Under the pieces are notes generated by a model, which saw only the letters and a program-made list of their open reading frames with translations, had not been told where the DNA came from and did not search any database. Below, one piece after another: positions 35,212 to 44,205 of a DNA stretch of 64,000 nt. The translations under genes and the position numbers were made by a program. The DNA comes from Micromonospora parastrephiae. GTDB lineage: Bacteria > Actinomycetota > Actinomycetes > Mycobacteriales > Micromonosporaceae. The stretch spans positions 62,001 to 126,000 of the forward strand of contig NZ_JAEVHM010000003.1 of NCBI RefSeq assembly GCF_016802865.1, read 5' to 3'. The stretch's first letter is position 1, and every line of letters starts with the position of its first letter.

Positions 35212-36059
35212 CCGGCGCGAGGCCGGTGCCGCTGCGCGTGGCGTACGACGCCGCGCACGGCGGCCGGTGGACCAGCCTCAACGGCGGCGGTCGGGAGTGG
35301 CTCTGGCGTGGCCCGGAGCCCGGCCGACACGAGGTACGCCCCGACGACGCGTTCGTCGACGCCGGCGGGCTGGAGGAGTGCCTGCCCACCGTGCGCGGCC
35401 GACCCGACCACGGCGAGGTGTGGTCGCGGCCCTGGCGAAGCGCCGGCCCCGGCACGGTGGTGATCCAGCGGCCGACGTTCACGCTGAGCCGGCGGATCAC
35501 CGACGACGGTGGCGCGGTGGTGGCCGACTACCGCCTGACCGCCGAGCCCGGTCACCGCTTCGTCTGGGCCGCGCACGCCCTGCTCGACCTCTCCCCCGCC
35601 GCCCGCCTCGACGCGCCCGCCAACACTCCGACCCGGCTGCACCCGGAGGCCGCCGCGCGGCTCGCGCCCGGCACCTGGCCCGACGGCGACCCGTGGCTCA
35701 CCGGCCCGTGGCCCTCCCCGGCCGGGCTGACGCTGGACGCACTCGGCCCGGACGACGGCACCGCCCTCGGCGCGGTGCTCCTCGACTGCCCCCGCGTCCA
35801 GGTGAGCGACGGCGACGACCGGCTGATCCTGGAGCTGGAGTGTGACGGCCAACCCCGCAGCACCGCGCTCTGGCGCAATCTGGGCGGCTGGCCGGCCGAC
35901 GGCCCCTACCGCAGCGTCGGTGTCGAGCCGATGCTCGGCAGCGCCTTCGACCTGGCCGACGCCGGGCCGGCCGACGCGGCGGTCGTCCCGCCCGCCGGTG
36001 AGGTCACCTGGCGACTCACCATCTCCGCCCACCGCATCCACCGAGGACATTCGCGATGA
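35205..36059 (+). CDS. Aldose 1-epimerase-like (galactose mutarotase fold) protein
   Basis: 284 residues. The ATG at 35205 overlaps the dgoD stop; the GTG one codon later would give the four-base GTGA overlap seen elsewhere and is equally possible. The sequence has the beta-sandwich pattern of mutarotase-like proteins (YDAAHGGRWTSLNGGGREWL, GGLEECLPTVRG, WNLGGWP-like ALWRNLGGWPADGPYRSVGV, EPMLG near the C-terminus). A role in interconverting galactose anomers before oxidation fits the locus. The catalytic His/Glu pair of GalM cannot be assigned with certainty, so this could be a divergent relative with another sugar substrate. Confidence 0.7.
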   Translation: MVTGARPVPLRVAYDAAHGGRWTSLNGGGREWLWRGPEPGRHEVRPDDAFVDAGGLEECLPTVRGRPDHGEVWSRPWRSAGPGTVVIQRPTFTLSRRITDDGGAVVADYRLTAEPGHRFVWAAHALLDLSPAARLDAPANTPTRLHPEAAARLAPGTWPDGDPWLTGPWPSPAGLTLDALGPDDGTALGAVLLDCPRVQVSDGDDRLILELECDGQPRSTALWRNLGGWPADGPYRSVGVEPMLGSAFDLADAGPADAAVVPPAGEVTWRLTISAHRIHRGHSR

Positions 36060-36677
36060 ACCTGTTCGACGAGCTGCGTACCCACCGGTTGCTGGCCATC
36101 GTGCGCGGCCCGGACCCGGCCGCGGCGCTTGCCGCCGTGCTCACCCTGGCCGAGAGCGGCGTCGCCCTGGTCGAGGTCTCGCTGACCAGCGCCGACGCGC
36201 TCGGCATCATCCGCCGCGCCCGGGCCGCCCTCGGGCCCGACATCGCCCTGGGGGCGGGCACCGTGCTCAGCGCCGAGGACGCCCGGGCGTCCGCCGAGGC
36301 CGGCGCGGGCTTCCTCGTCACCCCGCGCTGGCCCCGAGCGTCACCGAGGCCCGCCCGACTCGGTCTGCCGGTGCTCGCCGGGGCGCTCACCCCCACCGAG
36401 GTGGTGCAGGCCAACAGCGCCGGAGCCACCGCCGTCAAGCTCTTCCCGGCCTCCCTCGGTGGGCCCGACTACCTGGGCGCGCTGCGCGACCCGTTCCCCG
36501 GCACCGCGTTCGTGCCGGTCGGTGGGGTCGACGCGGACGGCGCGCGACGCTACCTCGACCGGGGGAGCGGTGGCGGTCGGCGTCGGCTCGCCGCTGCTCG
36601 GCGACGCGGTCCGCGGCGGTGACCCGGCGGCGCTGCGCGAGCGCGCCGCCGCCTTCCTCGCGGCGGTACGGCCATGA
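36056..36677 (+). CDS. 2-keto-3-deoxy-6-phosphogalactonate (KDPG/KDPGal) aldolase, with frame breaks
   Basis: The start overlaps the previous stop (ATGA). The frame encodes a class I KDPG-type aldolase: RLLAIVRGPDPAAALAAVLT, LVEVSLTSADAL (Glu acid/base), GAGTVLSAEDARASAEAGAG, the Schiff-base Lys in ATAVKLFPASLGG, and FVPVGGVDADGARRYLD. Near 36565 the run CGGGGGAGC has one G too many. The native end GAVAVGVGSPLLGDAVRGGD lies in another frame and stops at 36677, whereas the uncorrected frame stops at 36622. A second oddity is at 36322-36355, where FLVTP is followed by about ten unlikely residues (RWPRASPRPA); a missing G then an extra C would restore TPALAPSVTEARRLG. It splits KDPGal into pyruvate and glyceraldehyde 3-phosphate. 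Confidence 0.85.
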
Positions 36678-37615
36678 CCGACCTGCTCACCCTCGGCGAG
36701 ACGATGGCGGCCTTCCGCACCACCGGGCCGCTGCGCCTGGGCGGCACCGCCGGGATCTCCGTCGCCGGGTCGGAGTCGACGGTGGCGATCGGCCTGGCCC
36801 GACTCGGCCACCTGGCGGCCTGGGTCGGGGTCACCGGCGCCGACGAGCCCGGCGAGCTGGTCCGCCGTACGCTGCGCGCCGAGGGCGTCGACCTGGCCTG
36901 GTCCCGGGTCGACCCGGCGGCCCCCACCGGGCTGATCCTCTTCGAGGCCCGGGTCGGCGACATCAACCGGGTCACCTATCACCGCGCGGGCTCCGCCGGC
37001 TCCCGGCTGCGCCCGGCCGACGTCACCCGCGCCTTCGACGCACTCGACGCGGCACCCCGGCTGCTGCACCTCACCGGCATCACCTGCGCGCTGGGCGCCG
37101 AGCCGTACCAGGCCGTGCTCGAAGCGGCACGTCGCGCCGGCGCGGCGGGCAGCACCGTCTGCCTGGACGTCAACCACCGCAACCGGCTCTGGTCGGTCAC
37201 CGAGGCCGCCACCGCGCTGCGACCGCTGCTGCCCTCGATCGACCTGGTCGTCGCCTCCGACGACGAACTGGCCGTGCTGACCGACGCGGCCGACCCGGTC
37301 GCCGCGCTGCTCTCGGCCGGCGTCACCGAGGTCGTCGTGAAGCACGGCGCCGACGGGGCGACCAGCCACAGCGCGACCGGCACGGTGCGCCGGCCGGCCC
37401 GGACGGTGCCGGTGGTGGACACCGTCGGCGCCGGTGACGCGTTCGTGGCCGGTCTGCTCTCCGGCTGGTTGGACGGCCTCGACGCGGCGGCCCGGCTGGA
37501 CCGGGCGGTCACCACCGGCGCGTTCGCGGTCGCCACCAGGGGCGACTGGGAGGGCCTGCCCGACCGGACCGAGCTGACTCTGCTCGACCACGGGCCGGGC
37601 GGTACGGTCCGCTGA
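36674..37615 (+). CDS. PfkB-family sugar kinase, probable 2-keto-3-deoxygalactonate kinase
   Basis: 313 residues; the ATG overlaps the corrected aldolase stop as ATGA, independent support for that correction. Ribokinase-fold features: TLGETMAAFRTTGPLRLGGT, SVAGSESTVAIGLARLGHLA, VCLDVNHRNRLW, and the C-terminal anion hole/catalytic Asp in TVGAGDAFVAGLLSG. The opening and substrate loop resemble KdgK-type kinases. In this operon it should phosphorylate KDGal (or KDG) for the aldolase. The family is certain; exact specificity is inferred from context. Confidence 0.9.
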   Translation: MTDLLTLGETMAAFRTTGPLRLGGTAGISVAGSESTVAIGLARLGHLAAWVGVTGADEPGELVRRTLRAEGVDLAWSRVDPAAPTGLILFEARVGDINRVTYHRAGSAGSRLRPADVTRAFDALDAAPRLLHLTGITCALGAEPYQAVLEAARRAGAAGSTVCLDVNHRNRLWSVTEAATALRPLLPSIDLVVASDDELAVLTDAADPVAALLSAGVTEVVVKHGADGATSHSATGTVRRPARTVPVVDTVGAGDAFVAGLLSGWLDGLDAAARLDRAVTTGAFAVATRGDWEGLPDRTELTLLDHGPGGTVR

Positions 37616-37635
37616 CGACCCTTTGGAGGAGCACC

Positions 37636-38509
37636 ATGGAGCTGACCGAACCGACCGTGTGGAGCGCGGACCGGTTGGAGCTGGGCGAAGGGCCGCGCTG
37701 GGTCGACGGCCGGCTCGTCCTCGTCGACCTGCTGGCCGGACGACTGCTGGAGACCGACGGCGACACCCCCGGCCCGCTGCGGGGGCTGCGCCGCGTCGAC
37801 GTCCCGCTCGGCGCCGTCGCCCCGGTGGCCGACCGGCCCGGCGAGTGGCTGGCCGCCGCCGGGACCGGCGTCGCCCTCCTGCCCGCCACCGGCGACCCCC
37901 GACCGGTCGCCGACCTGGTCGCGACGCGCCCGAGCCGACCCGGATGAACGACGCCGTCGCCGACCCGCACGGCCGCTTCTGGGCCGGCAGCATGACGTAC
38001 GCCGGTGTGCCCGGCGGGGGCACGCTGTACCGGCTCACCCCGGGCGCCGAGCCGGTGCCCGCGGTGACCGGGCTGACCATCCCGAACGGGCCGGCGTTCG
38101 ACGCCACCGGCACCACCATGTACCTGGCCGACACGCCACGCGGCGAGATCGACCGGTTCACCGTCGACCCCGCCACCGGGGACCTGCACGGCCGGGAGCC
38201 GTTCCTGCGGCTGGCCCCCGCCGACGGCGCCCGGACGGCATGACCCTCGACGCGGCCGGCCACCTCTGGATCGCGCTGTGGGGCGGCTCCGCGGTACGCC
38301 GCTACCGGCCCGACGGCACCCTCGACCGGGAAATCCGGCTGCCGGCCAAGCAGCCGGCCGGCATCTGCCTGGGCGGCCCCGACCTGCGCCGACTCTTCAT
38401 CGGCACCGCCCGGGTGGGGCTGGACACGGCGGGCCCGCAGGACGGCGCGCTGCTCGCGGTGGACGTCCCGGTGCCCGGCCTGCCCACCGCGCGGGCCGCG
38501 CGCCAATGA
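37636..38509 (+). CDS. SMP-30/gluconolactonase-family lactonase in three frames, probable galactonolactonase
   Basis: ATG 37636 follows GGAGG. Three successive frames make up one beta-propeller: LGEGPRWVDGRLVLVDLLAG ... VADLVA (first), MNDAVADPHGRFWAGSMTYA ... GTTMYLADTPRGEIDRFTVD (second, entered near 37918-37925), and GMTLDAAGHLWIALWGGSAV ... KQPAGICLGGPDLRRLFIGT (third, entered near 38232-38245). These contain the metal ligands expected for SMP-30 (the first Glu in LGEGP, Asn of NDA, Asn of IPNGPAF, Asp of LADT and of PDGM). Two single-base losses explain the breaks. It would hydrolyse galactono-1,4/1,5-lactone to galactonate, the step between the SDR and the dehydratase. Confidence 0.8.
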
Positions 38510-38605
38510 GCTGACCGAAGGCATATCGGACGCCGGGGCGGGAACAACCGCACCGGAACGCCGTAACAGCCGACCGGTAGGGAGCCAATCGATGAGCACC
38601 GTGGG

Positions 38606-39717
38606 GTGGACGTCATGAACGGGCCGGTCGGCGACGAGCCGATTGGCGAACTGGAGCTGGTGCACACCTTCACCGGCCCGATGCCGACCGGCGTGAGCGT
38701 CTCGCACCGGGGCCGGATCTTCGTCAACTTCCCGAAGTGGGGCGACGAGGTGCCGGCCACCGTCGTCGAGCTGCGTGACGGGCAGGAGATGCCCTACCCC
38801 GACCAGGCGTGGAACGACCCGTCCGGTGACGACGACGCGGGCGCGTTCGTGTCGGTGCAGAGCATCGTGGTGGACCCGGCCGACCGGCTCTGGGTGCTGG
38901 ACACCGGCAGCCCGATGTTCCAGCCGACGAAGCCAGGTGGCCCGAAGCTGGTCCGCATCGACCTGGACACCGACACGGTCGCCCAGGTGATCACCTTCCC
39001 GGCGGACGTGGCGCTGCCGACCACATACCTCAACGACGTCCGCTTCGACCTGCGGCGGGGCGAGTCCGGGGTCGCGTACATCACCGACTCGGCGTCCACC
39101 GGACCGAACGGGATCGTCGTGGTGGACCTGGCCAGCGGGGCCTCCTGGCGGCGGCTGCACGACCACCCGTCCACGAAGGCGGAGCCGCTGACGTCGTTCC
39201 GCCCGGTGGTCGAGGGCCGACCGTTCCTCGAACGGCCGGCGGACGGGCCGCCGAAGCCGCTGACCATGGGATCCGACGGCATCGCCATCTCCGCCGACGG
39301 CACCCGGCTGTACTACTGCCCGCTGGCGTCCCGGCGGCTGCACAGCGTCTCCACCGAAGCGCTGGCCGACCCCGGCGTCACCCAGGAGGCGGTCGCGGCG
39401 ACCGTGGTCGACGAGGGCGACCGGGGCACCGCCTCGGACGGGTTGGAGAGCGACGACGCGGGGCGGCTCTACCTCACCTCGTACGAGCACAACGCGGTGC
39501 TGCGGCGGCTGCCGGACGGCGAGTACGAGACCCTGGTCCACGACCCGCGGCTGCTCTGGCCGGACACCATGTCGTGGCCACCGACGGGTACCTCTACGTC
39601 ACTGCCAACCAGCTGCACCGGCAGCCGCAGTACCAGCGGGGCCAGGACCTGCGGCGCAAGCCGTACGCGCTGTTCCGCACCCGCATCGACGCCGGCCCGG
39701 TGCTGCTGCGCCGCTGA
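38606..39717 (+). CDS. Major-royal-jelly-like/gluconolactonase beta-propeller protein, frame broken near the C-terminus
   Basis: About 370 residues. The start is either the GTG at 38606 or the ATG at 38615. MRJP/yellow-family signatures: PTGVSVSHRGRIFVNFPKWG, DRLWVLDTGSPMFQPTKPGG, TYLNDVRFDLRRGESGVAYI, TMGSDGIAISADGTRLYYCP and LESDDAGRLYLTSYEHNAVL. After WPDTMS the frame is lost (one G short near 39578). The native end, ATDGYLYVTANQLHRQPQYQ to LLRR and a stop at 39717, lies in another frame; uncorrected, it runs to 39736. Bacterial members are usually annotated as gluconolactonases. It may be a second sugar-lactonase for this locus, but enzymatic activity is not established for many members. 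Confidence 0.78.
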
Positions 39718-39736
39718 GCACCGGCGCTCGCCCTGA

Positions 39737-40489
39737 TCAGGCGGGCAGGGTTCGGTCCAGCAGGTCGAACAGGGCGGCCCAGTGACGTTCGGTGGCCTGC
39801 TCGTCGTAGGCCGGGGTGTCGGACATCGTGTAGCCGTGGTGCGCGCCCGCGTACACCTCGGAGCGGTACCGCACACCGGCGGCGTCGAGCGCCTTTTCCA
39901 GCGTGGCGATCTGCTCGGGCGTCATCGACTGGTCGGCGTCCGCGTGCCCGAAGTACACCTCGCCGGTGATCGGCTCGACGCCCAGGTGCGGGCTGTCCGG
40001 CGCCTCGGTGACGATCCGCCCGCCGTGGAAGCTGGCGATGGCCGCGATGCGGTCCGGGTGTGCCTCGATCGCCCGCAGCGCGTTCGTGCCGCCCATGCAG
40101 TAACCGGTGATCGCGACCGGTCCCGGGCGGACGTCGTCGCGGGCGGCCAGGAAGTCGAGGAACGCGGCGGTGTCCCGGTTGATCACGTCGGGGGTCAACG
40201 CGCCGACCAGCGGCATGATCTTCTCGAAGAGGGCGGCGCGGTGGTCGGCCTCGCCGAGGCGGGACAGGTCGAACAGCGGTGCCCGACCGGCCCGGAAGAA
40301 CAGGTGGGGCGTCAGCACCAGGTAGCCCCGGGCGGCGATCCGCTCGGCCATCTCCACCAGGCGCGGGCGCGGCCCGAAGGCGTCCATGAAGAGCAGCACC
40401 GCCGGGAACGGGCCGTCCCCGTCCGGCCGGGTCAGACACGCGTCCGCCACTCCGTCGCTGGTCGGGATGTCCACCGTCGTCGTCTGCAC
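39737..40489 (-). CDS. Dienelactone hydrolase-family alpha/beta hydrolase
   Basis: 250 residues from a GTG at 40489 behind GAGGAGG. Dienelactone hydrolase hallmarks: VLLFMDAFGPRPRLVEMAER, the nucleophile Cys in AITGYCMGGTNALR (GxCxGG), VYFGHADADQSMTPEQI (Asp) and EVYAGAHHGYTM (His). Members hydrolyse lactone or ester substrates, for example dienelactones of chloroaromatic degradation, but many are of unknown specificity. It stands alone and converges on the sugar-acid operon, so no pathway can be given. Confidence 0.9.
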   Translation of the reverse strand: MQTTTVDIPTSDGVADACLTRPDGDGPFPAVLLFMDAFGPRPRLVEMAERIAARGYLVLTPHLFFRAGRAPLFDLSRLGEADHRAALFEKIMPLVGALTPDVINRDTAAFLDFLAARDDVRPGPVAITGYCMGGTNALRAIEAHPDRIAAIASFHGGRIVTEAPDSPHLGVEPITGEVYFGHADADQSMTPEQIATLEKALDAAGVRYRSEVYAGAHHGYTMSDTPAYDEQATERHWAALFDLLDRTLPA

Positions 40490-40620
40490 CGAGCCTCCTC
40501 GTACGCCGATCTTGGTCCGTCTTGAACGTTACTCGCCGTGTCGGTGTGCCCGGCCGGCAGCCGTGTGAACGGGTTGCCAAGGATTGGCGGTGGCCCGTCG
40601 AAACGGGGCCGATGACGCAC

Positions 40621-42630
40621 TCAGGCGCGGACGAAGCGCACCGCGTCGGCGACCACGTGCCCGTCGGTGTCCTCGGTGCGGATCAGCACGCTCCCGTCGG
40701 TGCCCGCCGTGAACGGGTAGGTGCCCAACGGCACCCACTGGCCCCCGGACTGCCGCTGGTCGACCGTCCGGGTGGCCGTCCCGCCGGAGTACGCGATGTC
40801 CACCGGTACGTTGGTCGCCCGGTTCGGGTCCGCGGTCCAGCGCAGCTGCACGGTCCACGACCCGGAGGTGGGCAGTGTCGGGCGGAACCGCAGCCGGTTG
40901 ACGCCCTTGGCGGTGTTGCCGTCGTGCTCGTAGTCCGGGCCGTAGAAGCCGCCGATGCTGGTGCTGCGCAGCCACGTCCCGGCCCGGGTGATCCCGCTGG
41001 ACGCCGCGTTGTCCAGGATCACCTCACTGGTGGAGCCCCACTCCAGCACCGCGCCGTCCTGTCGCAGCCGGGCCTGGAGGGCGGGTACGGACACGGCCTG
41101 CACGGCGAGGTTCCCGGCGAGCGCCAGGGACGCCGCGGTGGCCGCGGCCTGCCCGAGGATCATGAACACCGGTTCCATCCGGATCGAGCCGTACGCGATG
41201 TGGCTCGCCGAGAGGCAGACCGGCACCAGCAGGTTGGCGCACTGCGCCTGGTGCGGCACGATCGCGCGGTAGCTCACCGGGTACGGCGCCGGCACCCCGA
41301 TCTGCACGTCCCCCTCGTTGCGGACCCTGCCGTCGACGACCACCCGCTGACAGTTGTGCGAGTCCATCGTGTAGCTGGCCAGCCCCACCGAGTCGGTGGC
41401 CCGCACCCGGCCCCGGCAGTCGGCCTCGGTCATCACGTACGCGGAGACCATCCGGCGTGCCTCGCGGATGTAGAGCAGCGGCGGCCAGCCGCCGGTGCCG
41501 GTGAACTCGTCGACCGGCAGCCCCCACCGGGCGGTCGAGTCGCGTACCGACGCCGGCAGTCGGGGGTCGTTCGCCAGGAACCACATCAGCCCCTGCTGGT
41601 AGGTGCGGTGCTCGGCGATGATGCTCCCCCGCGCGGCCCAGCTCGCCGTCGGGTACGCGTGGTTGAAGCCGATGTGGTCGGTGGAGACCGCGCCGTTGTT
41701 GTTGGAGTCGGTCTTGCCGCCGCCCACCGAGTGGGTGGTGAAGTACGGCCCGGTGTAGCCGGCCTGGATGTGGCGCAGCAGCAGCTCGTACCGGATCGGG
41801 TCGTAGCCGGACGGCTTGCCGAACGGGATCCGGTCTGCTGCCTGGGTGAGGCACATCCGGAAGCAGTACGCCTGGATCCGGTCGTCGCCGCTGCCCTGCG
41901 GGGCGAGCGGGGTGGCGGAGATGCCCGGCAGCAGACCGCTGGCGGGCGAGCCGGGCGTCACGTACGGGTCGACCGGGTGAACGAACTGGTGGGTGTTGCG
42001 CGACTGCACCCCGTTGATCGTCTCGCCGTAGGTGTCGTTGGACTCCCGCCCGACGGTGAACCCCACCCCGGCCATGGCCAGCAGGTCGCCCTCGTAGGTG
42101 GCGTCGACGAACACACCGCCGGAGTAGATCGACCCGTCCTCGGTGCGCAGCTCGGTGATCCGGTTGCCGCTGCGCCCGAGGCCGGCCAGCCGGGCGTCGA
42201 CGATCACCGGTACGCCCGTTTCGGCCAGCAGGTCGGCGAAGACGGCGGCGGCGACGTGCGGTTCGAAGGTCATCCGCAGCGGCGACGTCGGCGTGAGGGT
42301 TCCGCCGTGGTACTTCACGTACACCCGGCGGTAGAACTCGGCGGCCAGCCCGCCGATCGACGCCTGGACGCCGGTGTCGGTGGCGCCCAGCCCGGCGGTG
42401 CTCAACCCACCGACGTGGCTGGTGGGCTCCACCACCACGGCGGTGCGGCCGAGCCGACGCATGGCGATCGCGGCGGCCAGCCCGCCGGAGGTGGCGCCGT
42501 AGACGACCAGGTCGGCGGTGGTGACGGCGGCTCGGGCGGGACCGGCCCGGAACGGATCGCTGAGACCGGCCAGGACGAGGCCGGCGCCGCCGGCGGTCAA
42601 CAGCCGACGACGGGACAGGGGCAGGGACAC
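40621..42630 (-). CDS. Tat-exported FAD-dependent oxidoreductase with golvesin/Xly-like C-terminal domain
   Basis: 669 residues from a GTG at 42630. Residues 1-35 are a twin-arginine signal (LSRRRLLTAGGAGLVLAGLS, cleavage after ARA). The FAD Rossmann motif reads LVVYGATSGGLAAAIAMRRL, followed by VVEPTSHVGGLSTAGLGATD and GGVFVDATYEGDLLAMAGVG, as in the FAD_oxidored family. The last ~130 residues (TSEVILDNAASSGITRAGTW ... VQLRWTADPNRATNVPVDIA ... VVADAVRFVRA) form a golvesin/Xly-type beta-sandwich that binds carbohydrate or mediates secretion. It is a secreted flavoenzyme probably acting on a polysaccharide or sugar derivative; the substrate is unknown. Confidence 0.9.
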   Translation of the reverse strand: MSLPLSRRRLLTAGGAGLVLAGLSDPFRAGPARAAVTTADLVVYGATSGGLAAAIAMRRLGRTAVVVEPTSHVGGLSTAGLGATDTGVQASIGGLAAEFYRRVYVKYHGGTLTPTSPLRMTFEPHVAAAVFADLLAETGVPVIVDARLAGLGRSGNRITELRTEDGSIYSGGVFVDATYEGDLLAMAGVGFTVGRESNDTYGETINGVQSRNTHQFVHPVDPYVTPGSPASGLLPGISATPLAPQGSGDDRIQAYCFRMCLTQAADRIPFGKPSGYDPIRYELLLRHIQAGYTGPYFTTHSVGGGKTDSNNNGAVSTDHIGFNHAYPTASWAARGSIIAEHRTYQQGLMWFLANDPRLPASVRDSTARWGLPVDEFTGTGGWPPLLYIREARRMVSAYVMTEADCRGRVRATDSVGLASYTMDSHNCQRVVVDGRVRNEGDVQIGVPAPYPVSYRAIVPHQAQCANLLVPVCLSASHIAYGSIRMEPVFMILGQAAATAASLALAGNLAVQAVSVPALQARLRQDGAVLEWGSTSEVILDNAASSGITRAGTWLRSTSIGGFYGPDYEHDGNTAKGVNRLRFRPTLPTSGSWTVQLRWTADPNRATNVPVDIAYSGGTATRTVDQRQSGGQWVPLGTYPFTAGTDGSVLIRTEDTDGHVVADAVRFVRA

Positions 42631-42888
42631 GGCGGGGCTCCCGAGGGGTAACCGGTGAAGGGGACGGTTACAGAAGCACGCCGCTGCCGCTGCTGACGAA
42701 ATTCTTCAATCTCTGCCAGCGGGTGTCAACGGGTCACGGCCGGTAGCGGTAGGGTGCGCGTCACTCCGGCTCGCCGCGGCATCAATCGGCCACTGACACC
42801 CCGAATTCCGGGGAAACCCAGATGATCTTCGACTCGGGGTGGCCAGCCGGCGGCGGTGCGGGCGCGACGGGGCGCGCGGTGGGCTGGG

Positions 42889-43929
42889 TCAGGCCGGCTT
42901 GCGGGCCACCAGCACGTCTCGCATGATCGACTGGTCGACCCGGTGGCGCAGCGCGCGGTAGGGCTCCGCGTCGACCACGGTCAGGCCGGCGTCGGCCAGC
43001 GCCGCCGCCGCGTCGTCGCGGCCCGCGACGTGGGTGTTCCAGGAGATGCCGAGCGCCCCGCCGGGGCGCAGCAGCCGCGCCCAGACCGGCGCGGCGTCCG
43101 CGAGCAGCGCCAGCGGATCACGGGTCAGACCATGCTCGGCGGTACGGCTGCCGTGCTGCACGCCGTACGGGGCGTCCGCGACGACCAGGTCGACGGTCTC
43201 CGGGCGGAAGAACTCCGCCGAGCGGGTCGTGTCGGCGTTGACCACGTCCAGCAGTTGAGTCCGGCCGGCCTTGTGCTCCTCGCGCGTCGGCGCCACCTCG
43301 ATGCGCACCCGACGGCCGACCACCTTGCGCTCCCGCCGCACCGGCCCCGACTCCAGCACCCGGTGCTTGACCCGCTTCTGCTTCAGCCAGGTCGTGATGA
43401 ACGCCCGGTACGCCTCGACGTCCTTCTGGTCGCGCTCCACCCCGGCCGCGTCGAAGCCGTACATCAGCGCCTGGTTGAGGGTGGTGCCCCGACCGCAGAG
43501 CGGGTCGAGCACCCGGAACCGCCGGCTGGTCAGCTCGCCGGCCCAGTCCGAGGCGAGCAGCGTGACGTTGAGCAGGAGTTTGGTGAACTGCTCGTTGGTC
43601 TTGCCCGGGTACTTCTGGATGGTGAGCAGGTCGTCGTCGTACCGGTCCAGTCGGCTCCACTCGATCGGGCGCAGCAGCTCGCCGACGATCTCGAACAACG
43701 CGTACCCGGCGGAGAGATTGCCCAGGACGGCCAGGTCCCGCTCGGTCAGCCCGTCACCGCTGAACGTGACGTAGGAGGCCCCGCCGACGACCTCGGTGTC
43801 CAGCTCGCCGATCCGGCCGTCGAGCGCCGACCGGCCGAAGATCTCCAGCTCGGCCCGGGTCAGGTCGATGGCGGAACGGGCGTACACCCGGTTGGTGGCG
43901 GGCAGGATCAGCAGGCCGTAGCGCGTCAT
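42889..43929 (-). CDS. TRM11-type SAM-dependent RNA methyltransferase
   Basis: 346 residues; ATG 43929 chosen because the family N-terminus MTRYGLLILPATNRVYARSA begins there, although the frame is open 53 codons further upstream. A Rossmann methyltransferase domain has RFRVLDPLCGRGTTLNQALM (SAM-binding), AAGVERDQKDVEAYRAF and the catalytic motif LVVADAPYGVQHG, corresponding to the DPPY/NPPY motif of amino-methyltransferases. The family is related to Trm11 tRNA guanosine methylases and DNA N6-methylases but lacks a THUMP domain. It most likely modifies a tRNA or rRNA guanosine/adenosine. It is divergent from the truncated zinc-finger gene. Confidence 0.85.
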   Translation of the reverse strand: MTRYGLLILPATNRVYARSAIDLTRAELEIFGRSALDGRIGELDTEVVGGASYVTFSGDGLTERDLAVLGNLSAGYALFEIVGELLRPIEWSRLDRYDDDLLTIQKYPGKTNEQFTKLLLNVTLLASDWAGELTSRRFRVLDPLCGRGTTLNQALMYGFDAAGVERDQKDVEAYRAFITTWLKQKRVKHRVLESGPVRRERKVVGRRVRIEVAPTREEHKAGRTQLLDVVNADTTRSAEFFRPETVDLVVADAPYGVQHGSRTAEHGLTRDPLALLADAAPVWARLLRPGGALGISWNTHVAGRDDAAAALADAGLTVVDAEPYRALRHRVDQSIMRDVLVARKPA

Positions 43930-44001
43930 GGTCCGGCGAGTATTCCACAACACGCCCGGGTCGCCGGGAACCGGAGCGGCCGCCGGAGCGACTATCGGTA
44001 C

Positions 44002-44205
44002 ATGGGGTGTGAGCAGTGGCGGGAGGTCCTGTCCGCGCAGTTGGACGGGGAGGAGACCGACGCCGAACGGACGGCGGTGCAGGGGCACCTCGACGAGTGT
44101 GCCGATTGCCGGGCCTGGTTCAGCACGGCGGCCGCGGTGACCCGTCGGGTTCGTACCCGATTGGTCACCGACGTGCCCGCCGGACCGTCGGCCGGTAGCC
44201 GTTGA
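44002..44205 (+). pseudogene. Truncated anti-sigma-type zinc-finger (zf-HC2) protein
   Basis: 67 codons from ATG 44002. The N-terminus is a standard zf-HC2 domain: MGCEQWREVLSAQLDGEETD, HLDECADCRAWFSTAA (the HxxxCxxC zinc site), then VTRRVRTRLVTDVPAGP. Homologues I know continue for well over 100 residues, with a longer C-terminal part. Here the frame ends seven residues after the conserved part, where the 3' end of a leftward gene overlaps it. The gene appears cut at about 44186-44194, the left edge of the NRPS cluster. Confidence 0.6.

Noticed and set aside
36341..39541. A 1066-codon open frame on the minus strand opposite the sugar-acid operon
   Set aside because: Antisense shadow; the plus strand encodes kinase and lactonase motifs throughout.
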